A model generated the notes under the pieces. The model was not told where the DNA came from and made no database searches. It was given only the letters and a program-made list of their open reading frames with translations. This document shows positions 25,070 through 34,304 of a stretch of DNA of 64,000 nucleotides, piece after piece. Position 1 is the stretch's first letter. Each line of letters starts with the position of its first letter. The position numbers and the translations under genes were made by a program. The stretch covers positions 62,001 through 126,000 of the forward strand of contig JAUWAB010000002.1 of the NCBI GenBank assembly GCA_030602265.1, given 5' to 3'. The DNA comes from Prolixibacteraceae bacterium (GTDB taxonomy: Bacteria > Bacteroidota > Bacteroidia > Bacteroidales > Prolixibacteraceae).

Positions 25070-27252
25070 TTCTGATAAACCCTTACATAATCGATTTCAA
25101 ATACATGCGGGAACAGGTCGTTGTCGATGCCCTTCCTGCCGCCCCATCCTCCGCCGATGGCCAGATTCAGGATTAAATGGAACGGTTGGTCAAATGGCCA
25201 GGCTTCATAGCCACTCCCTTCGTTCCTGAAGGTAAAGTAAAGCTCACCGTCCACATAGCTCCTGATTTCGTTTTCATCCCATTCAGTGGTGTACACATGA
25301 AAATCGGTGGTGGCTGTTTTGATATGTATCGGCTTTCCTACCTGCGTTCCGATCATATGGTTGAACTTTCCGGTATGGACCGTGGAGTGTACGGTATCGG
25401 GATCGTACCCGACATGCTCCATAATATCGATTTCGCCGCTTTTCGGCCAACCTCCGTAGGTATTGACGGTTGGCAGCATCCAGATGGCCGGCCAGGTCCC
25501 TCTTCCGGTAGGCATTTTTGCCCTGATTTCAAATTTTCCGTATTTCCAGTCACCCTTATTTTTGGTAGTGAGCCTGGCAGACGAATAATCCTTTCCCTGG
25601 GTGGGTTCTTTCCGGGCCGTAATCCTCAGGATGCCGTTGTTGATGCCCACATTCTTCGGATCTGCCTCTGTGTACCATTGTTTTTCGTTATTGCCCCAGC
25701 CCCAGTCGTTACCATGGGTATCGTAATTCCATTTTGTGGTGTCGGGCATGCCTTCCAGGCTGAATTCATCCCTCCAGATCATTGTCCAGCCGTCTTCGGA
25801 AACCGCCTGCTTTTCAGTGGTCAGTTCTTTCTGGTACTTTTTTCCGAAGCGGTCGGTGACCACAACGGTGATTTTGGCGCCCGGTTTTACAGTGGAGGCC
25901 CTGAATAAATGACCGGTTTCACTTGAGCTCAGCCAGGAATGCCTTTTGTTCTTTCCGGGCTGGTACATCTCAGCGGCCTGTGGGTCACGGCCTCTGTATT
26001 GCTGCATGGCGCCCATATATCTGCCGTTTTCATACCACTCCACTTTCCATTCCGGATCGTAGTTATACACATTGGCGATAATGCAATCGGGATATTTTTG
26101 GTCTGCACCGGGTGGATAGAGTCTGAACTGTTCATCTGCCGAAAGCCCTACACCCTTGAAATACCAGGAGAGTTTACTGCCCTCAGCTATATAGACGGTA
26201 TACCCCTGTGGGCTTCCGTCGGTGGATATGTCGCCCTGCCACCAGGCACCGCTGGCTGCTGCATGGACATGCTCGTGCAGTTTTGGTGAGATAATGGTGT
26301 TCCACTGGGTATGGCTGTGCCCGGCCAGAATGTGGGTGTTAAACGGTTCTAAGATCTTGTATAATGCCTGCCGGTTCATAACGGTACCCGAAAGGCTGTT
26401 GCTGGCCGGATTTTCCGGCTGGTTGCTTATGGTCGGAATGTGCAGGCTTACGATCACAGTGCTTCCCGGTTCAACCAGGGCAAGGTCCTGCTCCAGCCAT
26501 CTGAGCTGGGTCTCCGGGATGTAGCCCATGTAACGGTATGAGTCGCCGTAATAATAGACATCCTTTAGCACTACATAATGGATTTTACCAACATTGAAAG
26601 AGTAATAAGGCGGTCCGAACTTTTCCTTATAGCTTAAGGCTGAAAGTTCATCCGACCGGTTATTGTAATCCATGTCGTGATTTCCCAGGGCCTGATAGAA
26701 AGGGATACCTGTGACAGAGATGATTTGTTTGTAGTCATCGAAATAATTCAGCTTGTCAAATACGATGTCCCCCAATCCTATTCCATGTACCGGATATTTT
26801 TCTGAAAGCCCGTCGATGGTTTGCTTAACATCCCGGACAACCGTTCTCAGTTTGTCAAGATCTTCAGGGTCAAGTACCTGCGGGTCTGCCCAGGCGATAA
26901 ATGCATGGGAATCCTGGTTTTTTGAGGATTTAATGATTTCGAAATCAACCTTCTGTTTGGGTTTGCCTGCTTCAATCTTGCGGTAAAAAACCGGAACGCC
27001 ATCCACGACAGGTGAACTATATCCGGAAGGCAGGGAATAATATACCAGCTTGCTGTCGGATGTGGTCTGAAGTGTATACTTTCCATTGGAGCCGGTAGTG
27101 ACTACCGACACCCCGTCGGTCACCGCAACCCCGCCCACTCCCTTCCCATTGGAAGTTATGGTTCCCTGAATGGTGATATTTGTGCGCTGTGCCATCGCTA
27201 AATTCATCATCATCAGGGAGATGACCAGCGCAATAATTGTTTTGAATCTCAT
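25063..27252 (-). CDS. Secreted calcineurin-like phosphoesterase fused to GH16 beta-glucanase
   Basis: This 729-residue protein has a signal peptide (cleavage after AMAQ). Residues ~25-110 are a carboxypeptidase-regulatory-like/MetallophosN domain. Residues ~115-390 are a calcineurin-type metallophosphoesterase with ADPQ, GDIVFD, GNHD (190-193), SLHIP and GHSH (311-314), all metal ligands in place. Residues ~390-485 fit a MetallophosC domain. Residues ~490-729 are a GH16 domain (laminarinase type) with nucleophile Glu607 and acid/base Glu612 in GEIDIME. GH16 enzymes cut beta-1,3 or mixed-linkage glucans. Last gene of a PUL. The joining of the two activities suggests a phosphate- or phosphodiester-decorated glucan, which is inference. 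Confidence 0.93.
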   Translation of the reverse strand: MRFKTIIALVISLMMMNLAMAQRTNITIQGTITSNGKGVGGVAVTDGVSVVTTGSNGKYTLQTTSDSKLVYYSLPSGYSSPVVDGVPVFYRKIEAGKPKQKVDFEIIKSSKNQDSHAFIAWADPQVLDPEDLDKLRTVVRDVKQTIDGLSEKYPVHGIGLGDIVFDKLNYFDDYKQIISVTGIPFYQALGNHDMDYNNRSDELSALSYKEKFGPPYYSFNVGKIHYVVLKDVYYYGDSYRYMGYIPETQLRWLEQDLALVEPGSTVIVSLHIPTISNQPENPASNSLSGTVMNRQALYKILEPFNTHILAGHSHTQWNTIISPKLHEHVHAAASGAWWQGDISTDGSPQGYTVYIAEGSKLSWYFKGVGLSADEQFRLYPPGADQKYPDCIIANVYNYDPEWKVEWYENGRYMGAMQQYRGRDPQAAEMYQPGKNKRHSWLSSSETGHLFRASTVKPGAKITVVVTDRFGKKYQKELTTEKQAVSEDGWTMIWRDEFSLEGMPDTTKWNYDTHGNDWGWGNNEKQWYTEADPKNVGINNGILRITARKEPTQGKDYSSARLTTKNKGDWKYGKFEIRAKMPTGRGTWPAIWMLPTVNTYGGWPKSGEIDIMEHVGYDPDTVHSTVHTGKFNHMIGTQVGKPIHIKTATTDFHVYTTEWDENEIRSYVDGELYFTFRNEGSGYEAWPFDQPFHLILNLAIGGGWGGRKGIDNDLFPHVFEIDYVRVYQKE

Positions 27253-27344
27253 GATTAAACCGTTAATTATTCAAAAAAAAACCAGCCGGTCAGGTGTGTT
27301 CTGAAACGAAGCCTGAAGCCGGCTGGCCCTAAATTATACATTTT

Positions 27345-28868
27345 TTATTTCAACAGCCACATCAGCTTGTTGATTTCATCGTATCCTTCATACTGGCGCT
27401 GCAGGGCAGCTTCCAGGTTTTCCCTGTTGAAGTTGGATTCTGAACCCGGATAGAGATACCTCATGGGTATACCGTTCCGGTTGTTTTCGTTCAGGCTGGT
27501 AGCCGGATTTATGGGGAATTCGGGGTAGTTGTTCCGCCGGTATTCGAAGTAGCTGGTACGGGCATCCTGCATAAAATTCAGGATGTAACGCTGCATCCAG
27601 ACCTGTTTGAGCTGATCCTCTGCGGTAGCCTTAAAGGCAGCTTCACCGGTGAAGTACCCGTCGATATATGCCTGGTTAATGGGCATGTTCTGGGCATACT
27701 GGGCTTTTGTGGCACCTACTGCAGCCAGTGCTGACCTTACTCCCGACTCATAATAGTCTTTTGCATTGCCGGTGGTGATCCATCCCCGGATACGGGCTTC
27801 AGCCAGGATCAGCTGCTGTTCGGCATAGGTAATCAGCATACGCGGTTCGCTGGCTTCTTCCATAAGGTACCTTTTATTGAGCAGGGAGTACTGATTGGCG
27901 CTGTGTCCGGCATTCATGGCGGCATATTCCATGGCTACATCCACGCCCACGTAAGCGTCGGGGTCCGATATGGCCTTACCGGCGGCGACCTGAGCACCTG
28001 CAGGTTCTGCATAATAAAACATCCTGCGGTCGTTGAGATTCTTCAGGTGGTTGATAAAGAGTGAACTGAGGACGGTACGGCTGGTGAAAAGGTCATTGGT
28101 TCCCGACAACGGATGTCGGTTTTGGGATGAATAGACCAGTCCGAAGTAACCGGTATTGGGTTCAAGAATCTGGCCTGAGGCTACAATTTCGGCAAACCGG
28201 CCTTTAACATTCAGTGAAGCGGTATTCTCCTTCTTGCTTAGCGTCATGAGCACCTTCAGGGCGAAAGAGTTGGATGCCCTTCTCCATTTGGCCGGATCTC
28301 CGTTGTAAGGTGTCGGATCTCCCGCGAAGGATACGCCTTTGGCAAAATGCTGTTCTGCTTCTTTCAGTTCGTCCAGGATTCCCTTAAAGATCTCTTCCTG
28401 GGTATCGTATTTGGGTCTGTAGAGCCCTTGGGCACCCTTGTTGGATTCACTGTAGGGTATATCGCCCATTTCCATGGTCAGGTGATAGAACATAAATGCC
28501 CTGGCAAATTTGGCCACGCCCTTGTAGGATTCTTCCATGATGCTACCTTTGGCATAATCAAGCATCATGTCAATGTTGGGCAACATGGTCATCCAACCGA
28601 AATCACTGCTGCCGATCCGGTTGTACTGTTCGCTCATCTGGCCTTCATTTGCATAGCCGACATATTTCGGGAGAGCATTTTCCGCAACCATTACCTTAGC
28701 ATCCCTGCCACTGAATCTGGCCGTTCTGAGAATTACATTGGTCGCCAGCATGGAAGCGCTGACCTGGGTGGTTGTATCCGGGTTGGTATTGATATCCTCA
28801 AATTGGTCGCAGCTGATAAGCATTGACAAAATCAGGAATATTCCGGTAAATATTTTAACATTCTTCAT
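27345..28868 (-). CDS. SusD/RagB-family nutrient-binding outer-membrane lipoprotein
   Basis: The 507-residue lipoprotein has a lipobox ending in LISC near residue 20 and the N-terminal DINTNPDTTTQV segment typical of the SusD-like_2 subgroup. TPR-like helical repeats follow. SusD proteins form the lid on the SusC channel and bind oligosaccharide at the cell surface. An ATG at 28877 adds three residues (MTI); MKNVKIF at 28868 is the more usual start. It follows susC by about 63 bases and precedes the phosphoesterase-GH16 gene by about 92 bases, all on one strand. Confidence 0.93.
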   Translation of the reverse strand: MKNVKIFTGIFLILSMLISCDQFEDINTNPDTTTQVSASMLATNVILRTARFSGRDAKVMVAENALPKYVGYANEGQMSEQYNRIGSSDFGWMTMLPNIDMMLDYAKGSIMEESYKGVAKFARAFMFYHLTMEMGDIPYSESNKGAQGLYRPKYDTQEEIFKGILDELKEAEQHFAKGVSFAGDPTPYNGDPAKWRRASNSFALKVLMTLSKKENTASLNVKGRFAEIVASGQILEPNTGYFGLVYSSQNRHPLSGTNDLFTSRTVLSSLFINHLKNLNDRRMFYYAEPAGAQVAAGKAISDPDAYVGVDVAMEYAAMNAGHSANQYSLLNKRYLMEEASEPRMLITYAEQQLILAEARIRGWITTGNAKDYYESGVRSALAAVGATKAQYAQNMPINQAYIDGYFTGEAAFKATAEDQLKQVWMQRYILNFMQDARTSYFEYRRNNYPEFPINPATSLNENNRNGIPMRYLYPGSESNFNRENLEAALQRQYEGYDEINKLMWLLK

Positions 28869-28931
28869 AATGGTCATTTTTTTTAGATATATATTAATAA
28901 ATCTATTTTTATCACTGTCCGGTAATGGTTA

Positions 28932-31900
28932 TCAGAACATAACTTTCAGGTTTACACCAAGATACCTGATCGACGGGTCGCTGAAGTTTTCAGATCCGCC
29001 GTCCGGGTCAGAGTACTTGAACTGTTTTGCCCAGAGGAATACATTCTGGCCGATTGCCGATACGGATGCCCCTTTGGACATAAACCTGGAGGCAATGGTT
29101 TTGGGCAGGTCGTATGTCAGGGACATTTCCCTGATTTTGAAGAACGTTGTAGAGTAGGCATCTACCGGTGAAGGTGATCCGCCCCAGGCAGTTCCCTTGT
29201 GGTAGGCTTCCGTATAGGCTTTATAGGTGACCGCAACATCATTGGGTGCATAAACCCTGGTATCACTGGTAATGTTGCCGTAGGTGTCGTATGTTGCGGC
29301 ACCGGAGACTACCTTGACACCCTGGCCGATGTAATTTCTGGTTCCGGGTTGGGTGGCATCGAGATATCTTTCCGGTACAACCGATTTCGGGTGTGAACCT
29401 GCCCTCCACATATACATTTCGGTGGTGGTCTGAGCCAGTCCGCCTACACGGCCGTCGACCGACATGCTAAACGTCAGGTCCTTATATTTTAATGAAGTGC
29501 TTGCACCCCAGATCCAGTCGGGATCAGAATATCCGAATTTCGAATCATAGGCTGAGTAGAGTGGCAATCCGTTGTTGTGGATGATGTTACCCTGCGGGTC
29601 CTTCTGGTAATCTCTTAAAATATAGTGGTCAACCCTTTCACCGACCTTTACCCAGGGCCTGTCGGCCGAAAACAGGGAGTCGAGTTTCGTATAGTAGCGG
29701 GCATATTTCGACCAGTTCAGGGCGACATCCCAGCGCAGGTCTCTGGTTCTGACCGGAGTTACATTAGCCGTGATTTCAAGACCTTTCCGGGTGATTTCTT
29801 CTCCGATATTGATGAAGTTGGAAGAAAATCCTGATGAGGAGCTGATTCCAGTGGAGCGGAGGAAGTCATACATTCTCTTTTCGTAATAGGAAACATCCAG
29901 GGCTGCCCGGTTACTGAACAGATTCACCGCTGTACCGAATTCCAGGGTCGATGAAGATTCAGGGCGTACGTCAACTCCCCTGATGGTCGTCGGATAAGCT
30001 GCCGAACTGAGGGTTCCCCAGGCGTTGTTGGTAATTGAATATACCGAATTGATGGCGTATATGCCTGCAGGGGTTTTGGAGGTCGTCCATGATCCCCTGA
30101 GTTTCCACATGGATAGCCAGTCCATGTCGGGAAGCAGTTCCGAGACGATAAAGCTGGCGGATACGGAAGGATAGAGATAAGACCGGGTGGATTCTGGAAG
30201 GGTTGAGCTCCAGTCATTCCGGAGGGTTCCTTCTGCGAAGATCAGGCTTTTCCATGATATGGCCATGCGGCCGAACAAGCTGTTTACCTGCTGCCTGAAA
30301 AGACTGGAGGCAGTGGCCACCGGATTGATGGATGATCTCAGTGAATAGAATGCCGGTATGGAAAGGCCACCCTGGGTCCTTGCTTCCATTCCGTCGTCCT
30401 GGCGGTAGAATATGGTTCCCCCTACAAAGCCGTCGAGTGTAACGTCGCCTATTTTACCGTTCCCTGAAATCAGAAGGTCATTGTTCAGGCTGTATCCTCT
30501 TCCCAGTCCTATATTGTAGGAGCCGCGCTGCGATTCGCCCCAGATCTCGGTTCCGTTCTGGATAACCCTGGCATTGCCACCGCCCTGAAAAGAACCTCTT
30601 GAGATGGTAATCTCCTGGCGGTCGCTGTAAGTGTCAAACCCTGTACGGAAGGTAGCCTTGAGCCAGGAGGTAAAATCATAACTCAGGTTCAGGGTCCCGT
30701 TGAACACATCGCGGTTCATGCTGTGGGTGCGTTCGTACCGGTCAAAATAGGGGTTGTTGTTGGTCGATGTGTAGCTGTTGTTCTGTACTTCATTGGGAAT
30801 GAGCCAGTAATCCTTGTATTGGCGGATGTCATAATCGGGAGCCGACCAAACCAGCAGGTTGTACATGGGGTCGTAGCCGGTGTAGCCGCTGAAACCCCTG
30901 TTGGGGGTAATTTGTTTGTTATAGGACATGGAGGAGGAGAGGGTGAACTTGTTGATTTTCATGTCTCCGCCGATCGTATAGGTTATCTTGTCGAACATGG
31001 AGTTCGGATACTGCCCCTTGTTGCGTACCCAGGTGGCTGATGAGCGGAAACTGCCGAATTCGCCCTGCTGGACCATGTTGACGTTGTTGTTGAGTACATA
31101 TCCCGGTTCCAGGAAATTCTGGAAATTGTCCTTTCCGATTGGCAGGTATGGCATTGCCTTAAGGGTTTTGCTGATGGGGTCCCACTGAATCACTTCCCTG
31201 CCATCGAGGGGTACGCCCCATGAACCATCACCGCTGCGTGAATAGGTGTTGGTGGCGGTATTGACAACGCGGCCGAATTCCGACTGTAATTCGGGGATGG
31301 CCAGGTAACCGGAGGCAAACATGGTTCCGCTGTTGACCGATACCGAGACGCCTTTGTTAGCTGCGCCCATCCTTGTGGTAATCATGATCGCACCGCTGGC
31401 TCCACGGTAACCGTAAAGTGCCGAAGCGGTAGCTCCCTTAAGAACAGTGATGCTTTCAATGTCATCGGAGGGGACATCGCGAAGACTGAGGTTCCCGTAG
31501 GGTACTCCGTCAATGACGATAAGTGGTCTCTCCCCACGGATCTGGATGTCGGGTTCGGCGGTGAATTCAGTGGAGTTGCGTACCAGCAAGCCGGCGACTT
31601 TGCCGGTCAGCGAAGTACCCATGTCAACGCCTTTTACGGTTTGCAAACCTTCGCCGGAAACCTGTTGTACCGCATATCCCAGGGCTTTTTCTTCCCGCCT
31701 GATGCCGAGTGCGGTAACGACTACCTCGTCGACACCGATTATGGCTTGTTCAAGGGTTACATTGATTACGTTCCTTCCGGTCACATTGATCTCCTGGGTT
31801 TTCATCCCTATGAATGAGTATACCAGGGTAGCATTTTCGGGCACATTGGCCAGTGAATATTCTCCATTGACGTTGGTGACGGTTCCTGATGAGGTGCCTT

Positions 31901-32366
31901 TGATAACAATGGTTACCCCCGGAAGCGTTGTTCCATTCTTATCGGTAACCTTTCCGGTAAGCACTCCCTGCTGGGCAGCTGCCGGGATACCTGGTGCCAC
32001 GTCCTTTTTGTGCACCACGATCAGGCGGTTGTTCACCGAATAAGTAAGATTGGTGCCTTCAAGCACAGTATGAAGCACCTTGTCGACCATTTCTCCTTCG
32101 AAACTGACGTCTACCCGTTTCGAAAGATCTACCTGCTGAAGGTTGTAAAAAATCGAAAATTCCGACTGGGCTTCAATTTTCTCAAAGACCTCCTCCAGGG
32201 TGAGGTTTTTACCCGCCAGGCTGAGCTTGGTCGTTTGAGCGTAATTGGCACCCGCAACCTGCATCAATGCAGCAAATAACAATAGCCATGTCAGTTTCAT
32301 AATGCGAAAAATTTTGGCAGTGTCAATTATACCATGACACTCCCTGTGAATCCACTTTTTTTTCAT
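28932..32366 (-). CDS. SusC/RagA-family TonB-dependent receptor with STN signalling domain
   Basis: The 1144-residue outer-membrane channel imports oligosaccharides using TonB energy. After a long signal region (hydrophobic core at ~24-40) there is an STN domain (about 45-125), which in related systems contacts the FecR anti-sigma factor. A carboxypeptidase-D-like beta-sandwich (GKVTDKNGTTLPGVTIVIKG) follows, then the plug with the SusC signature (GVDEVVVTALG) and DDIESITVLKGATASALYG, and a beta-barrel to the C-terminus. The STN domain together with upstream FecR and sigma genes indicates surface signalling control. Start 32366 keeps the charged pre-signal extension usual in this class; ATG 32300 (MKLTWLLL) is possible. 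Confidence 0.95.
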   Translation of the reverse strand: MKKKWIHRECHGIIDTAKIFRIMKLTWLLLFAALMQVAGANYAQTTKLSLAGKNLTLEEVFEKIEAQSEFSIFYNLQQVDLSKRVDVSFEGEMVDKVLHTVLEGTNLTYSVNNRLIVVHKKDVAPGIPAAAQQGVLTGKVTDKNGTTLPGVTIVIKGTSSGTVTNVNGEYSLANVPENATLVYSFIGMKTQEINVTGRNVINVTLEQAIIGVDEVVVTALGIRREEKALGYAVQQVSGEGLQTVKGVDMGTSLTGKVAGLLVRNSTEFTAEPDIQIRGERPLIVIDGVPYGNLSLRDVPSDDIESITVLKGATASALYGYRGASGAIMITTRMGAANKGVSVSVNSGTMFASGYLAIPELQSEFGRVVNTATNTYSRSGDGSWGVPLDGREVIQWDPISKTLKAMPYLPIGKDNFQNFLEPGYVLNNNVNMVQQGEFGSFRSSATWVRNKGQYPNSMFDKITYTIGGDMKINKFTLSSSMSYNKQITPNRGFSGYTGYDPMYNLLVWSAPDYDIRQYKDYWLIPNEVQNNSYTSTNNNPYFDRYERTHSMNRDVFNGTLNLSYDFTSWLKATFRTGFDTYSDRQEITISRGSFQGGGNARVIQNGTEIWGESQRGSYNIGLGRGYSLNNDLLISGNGKIGDVTLDGFVGGTIFYRQDDGMEARTQGGLSIPAFYSLRSSINPVATASSLFRQQVNSLFGRMAISWKSLIFAEGTLRNDWSSTLPESTRSYLYPSVSASFIVSELLPDMDWLSMWKLRGSWTTSKTPAGIYAINSVYSITNNAWGTLSSAAYPTTIRGVDVRPESSSTLEFGTAVNLFSNRAALDVSYYEKRMYDFLRSTGISSSSGFSSNFINIGEEITRKGLEITANVTPVRTRDLRWDVALNWSKYARYYTKLDSLFSADRPWVKVGERVDHYILRDYQKDPQGNIIHNNGLPLYSAYDSKFGYSDPDWIWGASTSLKYKDLTFSMSVDGRVGGLAQTTTEMYMWRAGSHPKSVVPERYLDATQPGTRNYIGQGVKVVSGAATYDTYGNITSDTRVYAPNDVAVTYKAYTEAYHKGTAWGGSPSPVDAYSTTFFKIREMSLTYDLPKTIASRFMSKGASVSAIGQNVFLWAKQFKYSDPDGGSENFSDPSIRYLGVNLKVMF

Positions 32367-32408
32367 AGTTTTGCAATGATTTGATAATTATTTATTTAAT
32401 TATTTTCG

Positions 32409-32441
32409 GAAGGCGGATGGTAGTAGCGGACCACCGCCTTC
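32409..32441 (-). terminator. GC-rich hairpin between fecR and susC
   Basis: On the minus strand GAAGGCGG and CCGCCTTC pair perfectly over 8 bp, extended inward by TGGT/ACCA with a one-base bulge. It could end the fecR transcript, or act as a 5' structure on susC mRNA. No long T-run follows. Confidence 0.45.
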
Positions 32442-32551
32442 ACTTATTTTGATAATTGTGAACTCTGAATCAGATATGAGAATGAACGTATTTTGTAAGG
32501 CGGCAACATATATGATATGCTTTAATCCGCCAAAATGCTTCAGAATGCCAC

Positions 32552-33538
32552 TCAGGGTTTCTTGTACATGATCTCAAATTCCCTGAATGAAATTCTTGAA
32601 TAATCGATAGGTGTTGTAAGTTTCAGGGCATCCAGCACCTGCCAGATGGTTTCCTGGTTCTTGAATCTTCCTGTATAGGTGAATTGCCTGAGTTCCGCTG
32701 CCGACCAGGTTATCTGGACATCATACCATCTTTCCAGTCTCCTGACCAGTTCGGAGAAGGCAATGTTACGGAAGATAAATTCGCCGTCTTTCCAGGCTAT
32801 TTCAGGTTCAATATCCACGGCAGCCCTGGAGAAGCGGTTGGCCTCCCGGTCGTATCGGAGCCGTTCCCCGGGATTGATCTCATATATCTGGCCCGAACGG
32901 TTGAAGGTGATCTGAACACTTCCCTCAGCTAAAGTCGTGCTGCTGAAAGGATTGTCGGGGTATGCACAAACATTGAATTCAGTCCCCGTAACTTCAACGG
33001 CAAAATCCGAGGTATTGACGATAAAGCGTTGCTTTTTATCCGGGACAATGCTGAAATAACCTTCTCCTTCGAGAAAGGCTTCCCTGGAGTTGGTTTTTGG
33101 ATGCTGACTGTACACCAGGCGGCTTCCTGAGTTAAGGGTAACCGTGGAACCATCCTCCAGAACAAAGGAGGATTTGGAACCCAGAGGCACTGAGAATTCC
33201 ATGGCTGTTTTTACCTGTTTTTCTGAGGTTTGCATCAGCATAATCCCCGAAAACAGGCCGATGGCCAGTACCGCCGCCACTGCCACCGCCTGTTTCCAGA
33301 GGGAAAGCCTTATGACTTTCCTTTTTTCAAGTTGTTTTTTGTAAAAACGGAGCAATTGCTCATCTGTCGAAAGGTTTTTTCCCTGAATGGAATCCCAGGT
33401 ATCTTTGATCTCAGAAAATGCCTTTTGGTTCACGGGGTCTTTCCTGATCCATTGCAGGAGTTCCTCCGTTTCCTGAACAGTACAGTCCCCGTTCAGATAC
33501 CGGGCAATCAGATTTTCTATATAATTATCGAATTCCAT
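32552..33538 (-). CDS. FecR-family anti-sigma factor
   Basis: The 328-residue inner-membrane protein has a cytosolic N-terminal sigma-binding domain (residues ~1-80, with the YLNGDCTVQETEELLQWI segment). One transmembrane helix lies at about 86-105, and the periplasmic FecR domain carries the GSKSSFVLEDGSTVTLNSGS and LEGEGYFSI blocks plus a C-terminal DUF4974-like domain. It holds the adjacent ECF sigma factor inactive until SusC, via its STN domain, signals substrate. It lies between the sigma gene and susC. Confidence 0.94.
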   Translation of the reverse strand: MEFDNYIENLIARYLNGDCTVQETEELLQWIRKDPVNQKAFSEIKDTWDSIQGKNLSTDEQLLRFYKKQLEKRKVIRLSLWKQAVAVAAVLAIGLFSGIMLMQTSEKQVKTAMEFSVPLGSKSSFVLEDGSTVTLNSGSRLVYSQHPKTNSREAFLEGEGYFSIVPDKKQRFIVNTSDFAVEVTGTEFNVCAYPDNPFSSTTLAEGSVQITFNRSGQIYEINPGERLRYDREANRFSRAAVDIEPEIAWKDGEFIFRNIAFSELVRRLERWYDVQITWSAAELRQFTYTGRFKNQETIWQVLDALKLTTPIDYSRISFREFEIMYKKP

Positions 33539-33622
33539 TAACAGCTCTGTTTATATCTAATACAACTTTGTTCCTGAAATTACGTCAGGAATTTTAATGT
33601 TTTTTCAAAAAAAAAAGAAGAA

Positions 33623-34192
33623 TCAGGGAATATTGGGCAGATTTTCCTGAAAATGCTCCTGGCGGAAATAATTCAGGAGAATGAAAAAGGTCTGGCTGGT
33701 CAGTTTTTTCCTGAGGTTTTCAAGGGCCCTGTAAATTCTGGTTTCGACCGTTCTGACCGGGATATTCAGTTTTTCTGCAATTTCGCGGTTGCGTAATCCT
33801 TCAAACCTGCTCAGGAGGATCACTTCACGCTGTTCTGCAGGCAGTTTCGTTATGGCATCATGGATTTCTGCAAATGTTTCCTTTTCGATCAGTGATTTTT
33901 CGATGGTTTCAAAAAACCGCAGCTCGGCTTCCTTTAACTCAATGGCGGCAGATGAGGCATGCCGGTTCACTGCTTTTTGGTGTTTCAGGTGGTTAAGGCA
34001 GCTGTTCCTGACTGCATTAAAAAGATATGATTTGAGGTGGTCATACTTTTTGTGATAGAGTTTCTTTTCATATACTGCCATGAAAATATCCTGAACGATA
34101 TTGTTCGCATCTTCATCATGGTCGATAAATTTCAATGCATATAGATACAATGGCCTGTAAAGATCGCGGAATATGGCGTCAAACTCCTGCAT
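33623..34192 (-). CDS. ECF sigma-70 factor of the PUL (FecI-like)
   Basis: The 189-residue protein has sigma region 2 (residues ~20-85, DANNIVQDIFMAVYEKK and YLFNAVRNSCLNHLK) and region 4 (about 125-175, LPAEQREVILLSRFEGLRNR followed by REIAEKLNIPVRTVETRIYR). It belongs to the Bacteroidota FecI-like group that works with FecR and STN-type SusC receptors. It is the first gene of the locus, with a -7 element just upstream on the same strand. Confidence 0.94.
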   Translation of the reverse strand: MQEFDAIFRDLYRPLYLYALKFIDHDEDANNIVQDIFMAVYEKKLYHKKYDHLKSYLFNAVRNSCLNHLKHQKAVNRHASSAAIELKEAELRFFETIEKSLIEKETFAEIHDAITKLPAEQREVILLSRFEGLRNREIAEKLNIPVRTVETRIYRALENLRKKLTSQTFFILLNYFRQEHFQENLPNIP

Positions 34193-34211
34193 AAGCTTTT
34201 TCCTTCAGGTG

Positions 34212-34219
34212 CAAATTTA
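34212..34219 (-). promoter_or_regulatory. -7 promoter element of the PUL sigma factor gene
   Basis: TAAATTTG on the minus strand, 20 bases before ATG 34192. It indicates housekeeping-type transcription of the sigma-fecR pair. No such element is seen directly before susC, consistent with susC being driven by the ECF sigma factor. Confidence 0.55.
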
Positions 34220-34304
34220 GGAATAAATGGGATTAAAAGTCGGTATGCCTGGTGTGGATTCTGTTTAAAATGAAAATGTTGGTTCAAAAGGAAAATAAAT
34301 GGAA

